Shown here: positions 1-8,162 of the stretch, piece after piece
Layout of the letters: each line of letters starts with the position of its first letter
Numbering within the stretch: position 1 is the first letter of the stretch
IMG/VR virus record: IMGVR_UViG_3300046534_000405
Location: 1 to 35,925 of that record
Length of the DNA: 35,925 nucleotides
Strand: one strand, 5' to 3'
From: a virus
The notes under the pieces: model-generated
Database searches by the model: none
Told to the model about the DNA's origin: nothing
The model's input: only the letters and a program-made list of their open reading frames with translations
Made by a program: the position numbers and the translations under genes

Positions 1-1338
1 CAAGATTTTATAACTGTACAGGTAGGATTTCCACCCGAAACTTATAAACAAGCTCAATTAGCATTATCGCCCACTTTTGAACATTATTGGACATTTCAAA
101 ATACATACGTTGATGAAATGGGTAGTGCTCCTGCAAATGGTGGAAATAGTGGTGGTGCTCCGACCTTTGAAACTGTCCCTATTGTAAAGGGTGACACTCA
201 TAGCTTTCTAATAAACGTCACAACAGAATATGTATCTGCTAGTGACCAATCTGATATGAATACCTCCAGTATAGCGACCAGAAGAATGATGAGTGGTTGG
301 ATAATGCTAGATAGCATTTCTCAGTCAGTAATAGTTGTCTGGGAAGAAGGAGCGCAGGTAAATAACTACGCTTGGCTTGTAGGATTCGGAAACAGTCTAA
401 TGATCCAGTTTGCCGATGATGGCGGGGATTATGTTCAAATATATTTTCCAGTAAAACTTACCCCTAATCGACCGTATCATGTTTATATGGAGTTCAATGC
501 ATCGGGGGTTAACGGCGGCGTTTGTAGAGGTTTATTAGATGGAGTACCTAACATTTTATCTAACGGTAATCCTTGGACGGTTTCTGCATTTCCTTCCCAC
601 TCAGGTAATATTTCTTGGGGACATGAAGGAACAGAGCAGCTTCAGGTAGGCGACTCTCGTGGTGTTGATAACGTAGATATTGCTTTTGCTTCACCAACAT
701 CTTGTTACTACGCCCATTTTATATCTATGCAGCAAGAAGAGTACACAACTGAGCAGATAAGAGTTCAGATGTTTGAAAAAGGGGCATTACAGCAAGTAAC
801 CATTGAAGCTGACACACAAGTCAATATGCAGACAGCAATTGATGCTGAGTCAGATACGTTATTCCCTGACTCCCCTTGTTCGATTGAAATAGAATTATGC
901 AGTGACGGTGATTTTTCCCTCACGCTGGACAACATCACTTTTGACGATCGGGTATCTATACCTATACGCTATATCGGTCAAGATACCCTGACTCTAATAC
1001 TGACCAACGGAAGTGATCTAGATGACAGTAAACTAAGTACGCCTTACGGTGGAACGATTGTTGTTCAGCGACCAGCAACATTTACCATAGAAAACGCTAT
1101 AAATGGGGCTGAAATACGAATCTACGATAATGATGTGGGTGGTAACGACTTCGGCACTGAATTATCGGGCGCAGAAACCAACACAGGAACTACATATATA
1201 TACTCACATGATGGTGTAACAAATGACATTATAGTCCAACATATGGCAAACGGGTATGAAGAGATTAAAGAGTTTTTCCAACTTAACTCTACTAACCAAA
1301 CATTAACATTAGACCCAGAGGTAGAAAACAACACATGA
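1..1338 (+). CDS. Tail-fibre/adhesin-like structural protein (5' end outside window)
   Basis: The reading frame is open from base 1, with no stop before the ATG at 118, so the gene almost certainly starts upstream and only the last 445 residues or so are visible. I see no recognised enzyme motif. The protein is rich in G, N, T, S and D with alternating beta-type stretches; residues around FISMQQEEYTTEQIRVQ look like the end of a concanavalin/LamG-like sandwich, followed by repetitive beta-rich domains. That composition is typical of phage tail fibres and other surface proteins. The C-terminus (PEVENNT) resembles the end of the 483-aa protein two genes downstream (PAVENNA). The stop overlaps the next start as ATGA, so the genes are translationally coupled. 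The role in host binding is inferred from composition and neighbours only. Confidence 0.6.
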   Translation, partial: QDFITVQVGFPPETYKQAQLALSPTFEHYWTFQNTYVDEMGSAPANGGNSGGAPTFETVPIVKGDTHSFLINVTTEYVSASDQSDMNTSSIATRRMMSGWIMLDSISQSVIVVWEEGAQVNNYAWLVGFGNSLMIQFADDGGDYVQIYFPVKLTPNRPYHVYMEFNASGVNGGVCRGLLDGVPNILSNGNPWTVSAFPSHSGNISWGHEGTEQLQVGDSRGVDNVDIAFASPTSCYYAHFISMQQEEYTTEQIRVQMFEKGALQQVTIEADTQVNMQTAIDAESDTLFPDSPCSIEIELCSDGDFSLTLDNITFDDRVSIPIRYIGQDTLTLILTNGSDLDDSKLSTPYGGTIVVQRPATFTIENAINGAEIRIYDNDVGGNDFGTELSGAETNTGTTYIYSHDGVTNDIIVQHMANGYEEIKEFFQLNSTNQTLTLDPEVENNT

Positions 1339-1655
1339 TCGATATAAGTAAAGCTCAAGCAGGGCAAAGTACGACCGGAAGCGATAAAGGTGACTGGGTC
1401 GTAACGCTGGGGGTTGATGAACTTTACAGGTTGCCACCCCACTTTACGGTACAAGAAACTTTCTTAGTGCGTGATATCATAGGAAAGATGATGGATCGAT
1501 CAGCTGAGGAAATGAAAGAAATGCAAGAACAACTTTGCCTAGTGAAGCTCCAGCACGTCACTAGTAGAGGTACTGCTCAATTGGACGCTCTCAAACGTGA
1601 GAATGAACGATTAGCTGACGTGCTGGAACAACACTTAAACCGAGAGGAAAATTAA
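1335..1655 (+). CDS. Small coiled-coil protein of the distal structural module
   Basis: A 106-aa protein starting in an ATGA overlap with the upstream structural gene and ending directly before the next ATG (TAAATG). The first 45 residues are globular (DWVVTLGVDEL, LPPHFTVQETFLV). Residues from about 55 to 104 are highly charged and helical with heptad-like spacing (MDRSAEEMKEMQEQL, LKRENERLADVLEQHL), consistent with a coiled coil. I do not recognise a family. Its position between two large structural proteins and the tight coupling suggest a virion component or an assembly chaperone for a fibre-like protein. This is inference. Confidence 0.6.
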   Translation: MIDISKAQAGQSTTGSDKGDWVVTLGVDELYRLPPHFTVQETFLVRDIIGKMMDRSAEEMKEMQEQLCLVKLQHVTSRGTAQLDALKRENERLADVLEQHLNREEN

Positions 1656-3107
1656 ATGGCGACTATCGACCTATCCAACTACACAACTAGCCTTTATAGA
1701 GCCAGTTCCGCAGCATTTACCGATGGTAATGCTTTTTTCGATATATCAGCAGGTACATTAGAAATAACTGATGCGACCACTACACCGACACTCAACTTGA
1801 CCACTCATGGTGGTGGAGCTAGTGACCCTAACCCAGTAATTAACTTGGATGGCGTAAGGTTGGAAGCGGGTTATGCTTTTGAAAACCAAGAACGCAGAAA
1901 CTCCGCAGGTGTACTCCGTGGACAAGACAGATTCATTCAAGGTACGTTTAAGTTTGGTGGAGCATATGAATTTGTAAACGGACGTACTCCTGCTAATGAT
2001 GCTACCCGCAAGTTGTTTCGTGGTTCTGGGTGGAGAGAGCTGACAGGTGCAGTTGTTAACCGTATCTACTTTGGACCTAAAGGTCTTGGTGCTATTGTTG
2101 GGACTTCAATCCCGTCTTACCAGCCCAGCCAATATGGTTCTTCTGTTGACTTTACCAAGTTAGGTAACATTGACGAAGCCATACAGGTGTTTGGTGATGC
2201 CGCTAACGGAAACTTTGATAACACCTTATCGTCTCACTATTTTTCTATCCGTACCTACGGTAAGAATTATGACCGTATTGATACATTAGGTACATTGGGT
2301 ATCACTGAATTAGGTGGTTATTCATCTGGTGCGGCGTTAAGTGAGTCTGATCACTTAACCACTTCTGAAGGTGCTTACGCTCTTGCAGACGTGTATGGTG
2401 GTAGCCAAATAGCTCCTTGGGATGGTATGACCCTAGAAAAATTAAGTTCCGCTCAAGTAGAGACTGGTTTTGCTGGGGCAGATGGCAATTTCACTTGGAC
2501 ACTTAATAATACAGGCGCTGGTAGTCTGTTTGAATGTGTAGCTTATCTAGACGCAATTGCTCAAGCTGATGCGGTAGTGACAACAGGTACTGCTTCCCTT
2601 AATGGTAAAGACTATGATGTATGGTATGACTATACAGCAACAGGTAAGATTCGGCCTATTACAGGTGCCGATGACGGACTTGGGGTTTTCATTGAAGGAT
2701 TAACAGGCGCAGACAAGCAGTTGGTATCTTATCTAGATAATGGAGATGTTATCTGTGTCTATCCAGTATTTACGGCAGTATCTATAGAGTTTGGACAAGG
2801 CGCAATTGATGACCCTCTGGCATGGTTCAACTTATTTACAGCGTCTACCTACAATACAGCAACCCCTGTAGATTATGATGACGCATTAACTGTCCCAGTC
2901 AAGGGCGATGTATCTAATACATCTGTCTTTATTACTGGTGCTAACACCTTTGCATCATTCGAGCATGACTTCACAACTGACGGATCGGTTAACGTAATCA
3001 TTATATGTGAGGGTGACGGCGGTGTAACCCAACAGAAGACGGCTGTTACATTATCTGATAGCACCGTATCAGCGTCTTGTGTTCCTGCTGTAGAAAATAA
3101 CGCTTAG
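1656..3107 (+). CDS. Large virion structural protein, probably distal tail
   Basis: A 483-aa protein with a strong ribosome site (AGAGGA) upstream and no gap to the previous gene. Composition is beta-rich and high in G, A, T, D and N, with few charged helices and no signal peptide. Motifs such as LDGVRLEAGYAFENQERRNSAGVLRGQDRFIQGTF and a long middle section with many aromatic residues look like phage structural proteins from marine phages, but I cannot tie it to a named T4 gene. The C-terminal end PAVENNA resembles PEVENNT of the first gene in this window. It lies in a co-oriented set of four that looks like one functional module. Tail fibre, baseplate or decoration are all possible. Confidence 0.6.
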   Translation: MATIDLSNYTTSLYRASSAAFTDGNAFFDISAGTLEITDATTTPTLNLTTHGGGASDPNPVINLDGVRLEAGYAFENQERRNSAGVLRGQDRFIQGTFKFGGAYEFVNGRTPANDATRKLFRGSGWRELTGAVVNRIYFGPKGLGAIVGTSIPSYQPSQYGSSVDFTKLGNIDEAIQVFGDAANGNFDNTLSSHYFSIRTYGKNYDRIDTLGTLGITELGGYSSGAALSESDHLTTSEGAYALADVYGGSQIAPWDGMTLEKLSSAQVETGFAGADGNFTWTLNNTGAGSLFECVAYLDAIAQADAVVTTGTASLNGKDYDVWYDYTATGKIRPITGADDGLGVFIEGLTGADKQLVSYLDNGDVICVYPVFTAVSIEFGQGAIDDPLAWFNLFTASTYNTATPVDYDDALTVPVKGDVSNTSVFITGANTFASFEHDFTTDGSVNVIIICEGDGGVTQQKTAVTLSDSTVSASCVPAVENNA

Positions 3108-3118
3108 GGGCTTAAGAT

Positions 3119-3655
3119 ATGGCTGTTATCGATATCATTGATCCTGTAAATAGGTTAATCTATCTTCATGCAGATACTGTCGGGGTCGATTTAGACCCCA
3201 TGGAAATCTACTATGAAATGCGTACTTTAAGACGTAATGGTAACGAAGCTATGCGCGGCCAAGATGTTTTCTTAACAGGCGAGGGTAATGTGCCTACCGT
3301 ACCCGGAAAAGGTACGGAGCGTTTCGTTATATGTGTTGGAGGTACAAGGATAGTACCTTTTGATGTGAATCAAAATCTAAGTGTGATAGGTAAGATTATA
3401 ACGGATGATGGCTTTGAGGGCAGAGGTTGTTTTGATAGGAGTTTGTTGAGCGTAACCACAGAAGTTAATATTGACTACACCCCGCCTCAAGTAGAGACCA
3501 TAACAATAGCAACAGGAGGGTCAGTAATAGACCTTTCTGCTATAGCGGACGCGGTATGGGACAAAGATTTGGCCGACCATACGACTTCTGGTACATTTGG
3601 AAACTTTGTACAAAAGAAACTATTAACACTTGGTAAGTTCTTAGGTCTTTCCTAA
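3119..3655 (+). CDS. Small structural protein of the distal module
   Basis: A 178-aa protein preceded by AGGGG. The N-terminal two thirds (IYLHADTVGVDLDPMEIY, MRTLRRNGNEAMRGQDVF, ERFVICVGGTRIVPFD, GKIITDDGFEGRGCFDRS) form a compact domain that I recall as a common conserved phage virion or tail-associated protein in environmental phages; no biochemical function is known to me. Residues from about 120 (IDYTPPQVETI) lead to a short C-terminal section (ADAVWDKDLADHTTSGTFGNFVQKKLLTLGKFLGL), a motif frequently found at the ends of phage structural proteins. The gene ends with tandem stops TAA TAA. The following 50 bases carry a late promoter for the next transcription unit. Confidence 0.6.
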   Translation: MAVIDIIDPVNRLIYLHADTVGVDLDPMEIYYEMRTLRRNGNEAMRGQDVFLTGEGNVPTVPGKGTERFVICVGGTRIVPFDVNQNLSVIGKIITDDGFEGRGCFDRSLLSVTTEVNIDYTPPQVETITIATGGSVIDLSAIADAVWDKDLADHTTSGTFGNFVQKKLLTLGKFLGLS

Positions 3656-3676
3656 TAATCACCAATGTAAAACTAT

Positions 3677-3684
3677 TATAAATA
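3677..3684 (+). promoter_or_regulatory. T4-type late promoter (TATAAATA)
   Basis: An exact match to the T4 late promoter octamer TATAAATA, recognised in T4 by RNA polymerase carrying gp55. It lies 25 bases before the ATG of the 155-aa gene at 3709, in a short intergenic gap. It would drive the head genes downstream. Confidence 0.75.
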
Positions 3685-3708
3685 AAACCATATTCAAGGA
3701 ATAAAACA

Positions 3709-4176
3709 ATGTACATCATACCATTAAACACCGAAGTCGATGCACCAACAACTCGGGCCACTGTTACTGACGTAGAACGAGCGTCGGTCGTTCGTATTGT
3801 AAACACAATTACAACCGCGTCACTATTAAGTTTCGTAAAGATCATAACACAAAATACATCTGCAAACAACTTTCCAGCGGTAGATACCCTTACAATGGAC
3901 AGTGTTGATGGAATTGAAGTTGGTGATGTTGCAACTGCAGCAGGAATCACAGCAGGAACTACAGTCATATCTATTGTTGGTCTTGTTGTCACATTAAGTG
4001 CTGTACTTGTAAGCGGAATTAACGCACCTGATACACCTATTCAATTTGATAGTATCACCGCAACTACAAGTCTTGCTCCAAGTGAAGTGCTTGTAATTGA
4101 GAAAGCCCCTGCTAATGCGCTATTTGCAGGCGCTGCAACAGTTAAATTTACAAAAATCGCATATCCTAAGGGATAG
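3709..4176 (+). CDS. Unknown virion-associated protein upstream of head genes
   Basis: A 155-aa protein with start supported by CAAGGAA ten bases upstream and a late promoter at 3677. It is rich in T, V, A and I with almost no charged helices; segments such as VDTLTMDSVDGIEVGDVATAAGITAGTTVISI and VVTLSAVLVSGI resemble beta-stranded Ig-like or beta-sandwich domains of capsid decoration and fibre proteins. I do not recognise the family. Expression with head genes from a late promoter suggests a virion protein, for example head decoration. That is inference. It sits where T4 would have the gp20/gp67 region. Confidence 0.55.
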   Translation: MYIIPLNTEVDAPTTRATVTDVERASVVRIVNTITTASLLSFVKIITQNTSANNFPAVDTLTMDSVDGIEVGDVATAAGITAGTTVISIVGLVVTLSAVLVSGINAPDTPIQFDSITATTSLAPSEVLVIEKAPANALFAGAATVKFTKIAYPKG

Positions 4177-4198
4177 GCTCTACATTAGGAATGAAATT

Positions 4199-4360
4199 AT
4201 GTCAATAGAAACAATGATCGATGCACTTGCCGCTGGTAAGAATGCAGAAGCAAGCACAATGTTCAAGCAGGAAATTGGTTCACGCATTTCAGATGCAATC
4301 GAATCCAAGAAAGTCGAAATTGGTGCTTCAATATACAACAAGGCAGAACAGGAAGATTAA
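4199..4360 (+). CDS. Small prohead core protein (gp67-like position)
   Basis: A 53-aa protein (begins MSIETMIDALAAGKNAEA, ends NKAEQED) starting at the ATG at 4199, which has AGGA upstream; a longer open frame from 4097 overlaps the previous gene and lacks support. It is small, charged and helical. Its stop overlaps the gp21 start (TAATG). In T4 the order is 20-67-68-21-22-23, and gp67 and gp68 are small acidic prohead-core proteins, so position and character suggest a gp67/gp68 counterpart. The sequence match itself is weak, so the assignment rests mainly on synteny. Confidence 0.6.
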   Translation: MSIETMIDALAAGKNAEASTMFKQEIGSRISDAIESKKVEIGASIYNKAEQED

Positions 4361-5010
4361 TGAAGCTTATATGCGAAGATTTCGAGCAACAACTCGAGTA
4401 CATTACAGAGTCTGAGGGGCAGAAGAAGAGTACTTTTATTCAAGGTATCTTTATGCAATCAGAAAAGACTAATCGAAATGGCCGCATATATCCAAAGAAG
4501 ATCATGGAAAAGGCTGTTGGTAAATATACGACAGAACAGATCAAAGCAGGCCGTTCAGTTGGTGAATTGAATCATCCCGAAGGTCCTACCATTAACCTCG
4601 ACAAAGTATCTCATCTTATTACTGACCTAGCATGGGAAGGGAATAACGTTATCGGAAAGGCAAAATTGCTTGATACTCCGATGGGTATGATCGCGAAAGG
4701 TTTAATCGAAGGTGGAGTTCAACTTGGCGTATCGTCTCGTGGTATGGGTTCGCTCGTAACCAAGAATGGTGTCAATATGGTCGGGGAAGACTTCATGCTG
4801 AACACAGTTGATATCGTGCAAGACCCAAGTGCTCATGAAGCATTTGTAAATGGTATCATGGAAGGTGCTGAATGGTTGTACGATGAAAAGCATGGCGTAT
4901 ACGCCATGGAAAAGATAGAAGAGCAACGGAAAGTGCTTGACAAGACATATAAGACGATTGATACAGATCAATCGATCAAGTTGTTCAAGGACTTTTTAAA
5001 TACAATATAA
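4360..5010 (+). CDS. 21: Prohead core protease gp21
   Basis: A 216-aa prohead maturation serine protease of the T4 gp21 (S77) type. Its role is to cleave scaffold, core proteins and the N-terminus of the major capsid protein once the prohead is complete. Visible motifs: NRNGRIYPKKIM near residues 38-49, the catalytic His in GELNHPEG (His72), the serine region GVSSRGMG (residues 123-130), and the downstream VDIVQDPSAHEAFV region (150-163). Length matches T4 gp21. The start overlaps the upstream stop (TAATG) and has AGGAAG upstream. It sits directly before scaffold gp22 and capsid gp23, as in T4. Assignment is secure from motifs plus synteny. Confidence 0.92.
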   Translation: MKLICEDFEQQLEYITESEGQKKSTFIQGIFMQSEKTNRNGRIYPKKIMEKAVGKYTTEQIKAGRSVGELNHPEGPTINLDKVSHLITDLAWEGNNVIGKAKLLDTPMGMIAKGLIEGGVQLGVSSRGMGSLVTKNGVNMVGEDFMLNTVDIVQDPSAHEAFVNGIMEGAEWLYDEKHGVYAMEKIEEQRKVLDKTYKTIDTDQSIKLFKDFLNTI

Positions 5011-5012
5011 TC

Positions 5013-5032
5013 CAATCCAGAGGATTGTTTTT
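5013..5032 (+). terminator. Rho-independent terminator after gp21
   Basis: CAATCC (5013-5018) pairs with GGATTG (5022-5027) around a 3-nt loop and is followed by TTTTT. It lies three bases after the gp21 stop and just before a late promoter, so it separates the 155-aa/core protein/gp21 unit from gp22-gp23. Confidence 0.7.
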
Positions 5033-5033
5033 G

Positions 5034-5041
5034 TATAAATA
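5034..5041 (+). promoter_or_regulatory. T4-type late promoter for gp22-gp23
   Basis: An exact TATAAATA octamer immediately after the terminator T-tract and 118 bases before the gp22 start. The long leader in between (5042-5158) is AT-rich and contains no gene. It would drive scaffold and capsid genes late in infection. Confidence 0.75.
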
Positions 5042-5158
5042 TAATTAATGATTTATAAAATCATTTTTTAATACATTATGGGTATATTGATTAAGTGGGA
5101 CTGAAGTTACATTATGTGATTTCCTCTCAATACTTTAACATTTTAGGAGTAACTGTAC

Positions 5159-6142
5159 ATGAGAAAGTACAAACAAGAGAAAGACCTCCAAGATGAACTC
5201 GTTGAAGACATTGAAGAGTTTGATGAGGATATCGAAGGCGTTTTGGAAAAAGACGAAGACGACGATGACAAAACCGACGTTGAAGATGACGACGAAGAAG
5301 ACGAAGAAGATATGGATGAATCTGTAGAAGATGACGGCCTTGCGGCTGCAGAAGCTACGGTTGCAGCCATTAAGGCGTCAGCAAAGAAGAAGCAAAAGGA
5401 ACCTAAAACATCTGCAAGTGATGCAAAGGCGAAAATGGAAGCCGCGTTCAAAGATGACCTTGATGCGTTGGTTGAATCTGAAGCTACTCTTTCTGAAGGT
5501 TTTCGTGCAAAGGCTTCTGTAATTTTCGAAGCGGCACTTACTTCAAAGATCAGCGAAACTGTTGATCGTCTAGAAGCTGAATATGCTGATGCGTTGACAG
5601 AAGAAACTGCATCTATCAAAGAAGATTTGGTAGAAAAGGTTGATGGTTATTTAAACTACGTTGTTGAAACGTGGATGGAAGATAACACACTCGAAGTTGA
5701 GAAAGGTATTCGTACTGAAATCGCGGAATCATTCATTGATTCACTACAAGTTGTATTTAAAGAACATTATGTTGAAGTTCCAGAAGGCAAGGTTGACCTT
5801 GTTGACGAACTTTCTAATAAGGTTGGTGCACTTGAAGAAGATTACAATGCAGAAATCGCTCGAAGCATCGTGCTCAAGGAAGAAAACGCAAAACTTGTTA
5901 AAGAGCAAGTTATCCGCGAATCATCTATCGGATTGTCTGAATCTGAAATAGAAAAACTTAAATCTTTAGTCGAAGATGTTGCTTTTGATAACGCCGAAGC
6001 CTTTGTAACAAAAGTCCAAACGTTGAAAGAATCATACTTCAAAACCACTATCGTATCAAATGACGAAGAAGAACTCAACGAGGCATCAGTCGATGTTTCA
6101 GGTTCTATGTCTCGTTATGTTGCTGCACTAAAAACTAAATAA
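5159..6142 (+). CDS. 22: Prohead scaffold protein gp22
   Basis: A 327-aa, very acidic, almost wholly helical protein located exactly between gp21 and gp23, where T4 encodes the main scaffold protein gp22. Residues about 12-60 are a dense run of D and E (EDIEEFDEDIEG, DEDDDDKTDVEDDD). This is followed by an alanine/lysine-rich helix and a long coiled coil to about residue 270; the C-terminal end is DVSGSMSRYVAALKTK. T4 gp22 shows the same acidic, helical, low-complexity character, and sequence identity is generally low in this family. The scaffold assembles inside the prohead and is degraded by gp21. The start has AGGAGT nine bases upstream. A long opposite-strand open frame here is only the shadow of the acidic codons. 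Confidence 0.85.
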   Translation: MRKYKQEKDLQDELVEDIEEFDEDIEGVLEKDEDDDDKTDVEDDDEEDEEDMDESVEDDGLAAAEATVAAIKASAKKKQKEPKTSASDAKAKMEAAFKDDLDALVESEATLSEGFRAKASVIFEAALTSKISETVDRLEAEYADALTEETASIKEDLVEKVDGYLNYVVETWMEDNTLEVEKGIRTEIAESFIDSLQVVFKEHYVEVPEGKVDLVDELSNKVGALEEDYNAEIARSIVLKEENAKLVKEQVIRESSIGLSESEIEKLKSLVEDVAFDNAEAFVTKVQTLKESYFKTTIVSNDEEELNEASVDVSGSMSRYVAALKTK

Positions 6143-6159
6143 CCCGGAGTTATTAAAAA

Positions 6160-7521
6160 ATGCTTAACCAAAAACAAATAGTCGAAAAATGGGCACCTAT
6201 GCTCGACGCCGAAGGCGTTGAACCTATTGTAAATGCTCAAAAACGTGCTGTAACTGCTGTTGCTCTTGAGAACACTGAACGTGCTCTTACAGAAGAACGT
6301 GGTCAGTCTTCTTTCCTTTCGGAAGCACCAACAAACTCAATGGGTGCATCAAGCTCAACTGCAGGTGCTGGCGCAATTGATACTTGGGACCCAATCCTAA
6401 TTTCTCTTGTTCGTCGTTCAATGCCTAACCTTATCGCTTATGATATGGCTGGTGTTCAACCAATGACTGGTCCTACTGGTCTTATCTTCGCGATGAAGTC
6501 AACTTATGTTGATCAAAGTGGTGCTGAAGCATTATTTAACGAAGCGAATGCTGGTTTCTCTGGTAACAATGCTGCTGCTAACGCAACTGCGGTTGCTGGT
6601 TCAAGCGAAGCAATGGGTGCGGATTCATCTTCACTTGGTGGTACTGACACAACTCCTGCTGACACTGTAAATGACGCATTCGGAATTGGTACTGGCATGA
6701 CTCGTGCTGCTGCTGAAGCACTTGGTACTGACGGCGGCGAATTCGCTGAAATGTCTTTCACCATCGACAAGACTACTGTTACTGCTAGAAGTCGTGCTCT
6801 TAAAGCTGAATACACAATGGAATTGGCGCAAGATCTTAAAGCTGTACATGGTCTTGATGCAGAATCAGAATTGGCTAATATCCTTTCTGGTGAAATTCTT
6901 GCTGAAGTTAACCGCGAAGTTCTTCGTACTGTTAACAGTCGTGCTCGTCTTGGCGCACAACAAACTGGTCTTACTACTGCTGGTACTTTTGACCTTTCTA
7001 CTGATGCTGATGGCCGTTGGGCTGTTGAAAAAATCAAGATGCTTTTGTTACACATCCAACGCGAAGCAAACCAAATCGCTGTGTTGACTCGTCGTGGAAA
7101 AGGTAACTTCGTTGTTGTTTCTTCTGACATTGCTGCTTCTTTGAATGCTGCTGGTGTCCTTGATTACACCGCTCCTTTGAATGGTCTTTCTGTTGATTCT
7201 GACCCTGTCGGTCCTACTGTTGTAGGAACAATCGGTGGAAACATGAAAGTTATCCTTGACCCATACGCTACAGTCGATTATTGTACTGTTGGTTATAAGG
7301 GTTCTAATGCATATGACGCTGGTATGTTCTACTGCCCATATGTTCCATTAACAATGGTTCGTGCTGTTGGTGAAAATTCTTTCCAACCTAAAATTGGTTT
7401 TAAGACTCGCTACGGTATGGTTGCTAATCCTTTCGTTGATAATACAAACGAAGTTGGTGCGGTTCGTACTAATGATTACTACCGCATCTTCGCAGTTGCA
7501 AACGTAATCAACTCTGCTTAA
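6160..7521 (+). CDS. 23: Major capsid protein gp23
   Basis: A 453-aa major head protein of the T4 gp23 family (HK97 fold), forming the hexamers of the head shell. Diagnostic stretches include SLVRRSMPNLIAYDMAGVQPM, TGPTGLIFAMKS, the ELANILSGEILAEVNREVL helix and YVPLTMVRAVGENSFQPKIGF. The N-terminal region contains SSFLSEAPTN: the LSE/A bond after Glu55 fits the L-x-E cleavage consensus of gp21 and corresponds to the T4 gp23 processing site (FLTEAE), so the mature protein probably begins at Ala56. The gene is followed by a strong terminator. It shares the late promoter at 5034 with gp22; the leader has GGAG 11 bases before ATG. Confidence 0.96.
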   Translation: MLNQKQIVEKWAPMLDAEGVEPIVNAQKRAVTAVALENTERALTEERGQSSFLSEAPTNSMGASSSTAGAGAIDTWDPILISLVRRSMPNLIAYDMAGVQPMTGPTGLIFAMKSTYVDQSGAEALFNEANAGFSGNNAAANATAVAGSSEAMGADSSSLGGTDTTPADTVNDAFGIGTGMTRAAAEALGTDGGEFAEMSFTIDKTTVTARSRALKAEYTMELAQDLKAVHGLDAESELANILSGEILAEVNREVLRTVNSRARLGAQQTGLTTAGTFDLSTDADGRWAVEKIKMLLLHIQREANQIAVLTRRGKGNFVVVSSDIAASLNAAGVLDYTAPLNGLSVDSDPVGPTVVGTIGGNMKVILDPYATVDYCTVGYKGSNAYDAGMFYCPYVPLTMVRAVGENSFQPKIGFKTRYGMVANPFVDNTNEVGAVRTNDYYRIFAVANVINSA

Positions 7522-7540
7522 TCATTTAGCAGAATGATAG

Positions 7541-7567
7541 AAAAGGAGACTTCGGTCTCCTTTTTTT
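7541..7567 (+). terminator. Strong terminator after gp23
   Basis: GGAGAC (7545-7550), a TTCG tetraloop and GTCTCC (7555-7560) make a compact hairpin flanked by AAAA and seven T. This is a classic intrinsic terminator closing the capsid transcription unit. Confidence 0.93.
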
Positions 7568-7587
7568 ATGGGCGCTCGCCAAGATGT

Positions 7588-7595
7588 TATAAATA
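7588..7595 (+). promoter_or_regulatory. T4-type late promoter for tail-tube-like gene
   Basis: An exact TATAAATA octamer 22 bases before the ATG at 7617, directly after the gp23 terminator. Confidence 0.75.
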
Positions 7596-7616
7596 CTATT
7601 ATAATGAGGACAAATC

Positions 7617-8126
7617 ATGCCATATAACATAGACACCAACATAACAGAGCAATTAGGACCTGATCTTATAGACGATATAACGTTTTTAGCGCCTACAGGA
7701 TTCCATTTGTTGATCGACAATCTGAAGTTCAAGAACTCTCAGTTCCTTGTTCAGCTTGCATCTTTACCGACTATTTCACTGCCACCTGCTAACTTCTCAA
7801 CACCACTTCGTAACCTAGGTCTGCATGGTGATAAAATAGAATATGCCCCGTTTGAATGTACATTTCTTATTGACGAAGGTTTGATCAATTACAAAGAGAT
7901 TCATGATTGGATTCTAGCGCAAGTAGTCGAAGATGACACCAAGAAGAAAACCAAGGATATGACGTTATCGATACTATCTTCATCAAATAATGTAATTAAG
8001 CAAATTCAATTTGTCGATGCATTCCCTATTGATCTGACTTCAATTCCTTTCGATGCGACAGCAACTGATGTTGAATATATGACTGCAAGTGTTACATTCC
8101 AATATTCTTACTACAAGCTATTATAA
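7617..8126 (+). CDS. Tail tube-like protein (gp19/gp54-type fold)
   Basis: A 169-aa protein with start backed by GAGGA and a late promoter at 7588. The layout resembles T4 gp19 and related tube proteins: an N-terminal strand entering FHLLIDNLKF, a central segment GDKIEYAPFECTFLIDEGLINYKEIHDWI (T4 gp19 has a comparable TVTVMNDE...FVDW segment), and a C-terminal half SILSSSNNVIKQIQFVDAFPIDLTSIPFD...TASVTFQYSYYKL like gp19's late IKGLWPTNVGEL...FEVTLALDYWE. It could be the tube protein gp19 or the tube-initiator gp54, since both share the fold. The stop codon lies inside the next late promoter. Confidence 0.6.
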   Translation: MPYNIDTNITEQLGPDLIDDITFLAPTGFHLLIDNLKFKNSQFLVQLASLPTISLPPANFSTPLRNLGLHGDKIEYAPFECTFLIDEGLINYKEIHDWILAQVVEDDTKKKTKDMTLSILSSSNNVIKQIQFVDAFPIDLTSIPFDATATDVEYMTASVTFQYSYYKLL

Positions 8127-8129
8127 ATA
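8122..8129 (+). promoter_or_regulatory. T4-type late promoter for uvsY
   Basis: An exact TATAAATA octamer that overlaps the stop codon of the tail-tube-like gene (stop 8124-8126) and lies 34 bases before uvsY. In T4, uvsY likewise has late transcription in addition to earlier expression. Confidence 0.7.
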
Positions 8130-8162
8130 CATATGTAAACTAATATATGATAGGACTTTGTT

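Noticed and set aside
3540-3992. 150-aa minus-strand open frame spanning two genes
   Set aside because: It overlaps a late promoter and the starts and ends of two well-supported plus-strand genes, and has no ribosome site or recognisable protein pattern.
5143-5619. 158-aa minus-strand open frame, very serine-rich
   Set aside because: It is the exact shadow of the Asp/Glu/Ala-rich gp22 scaffold gene, has no ribosome site and has the poly-Ser composition expected from reversed GAT/GAA codons.
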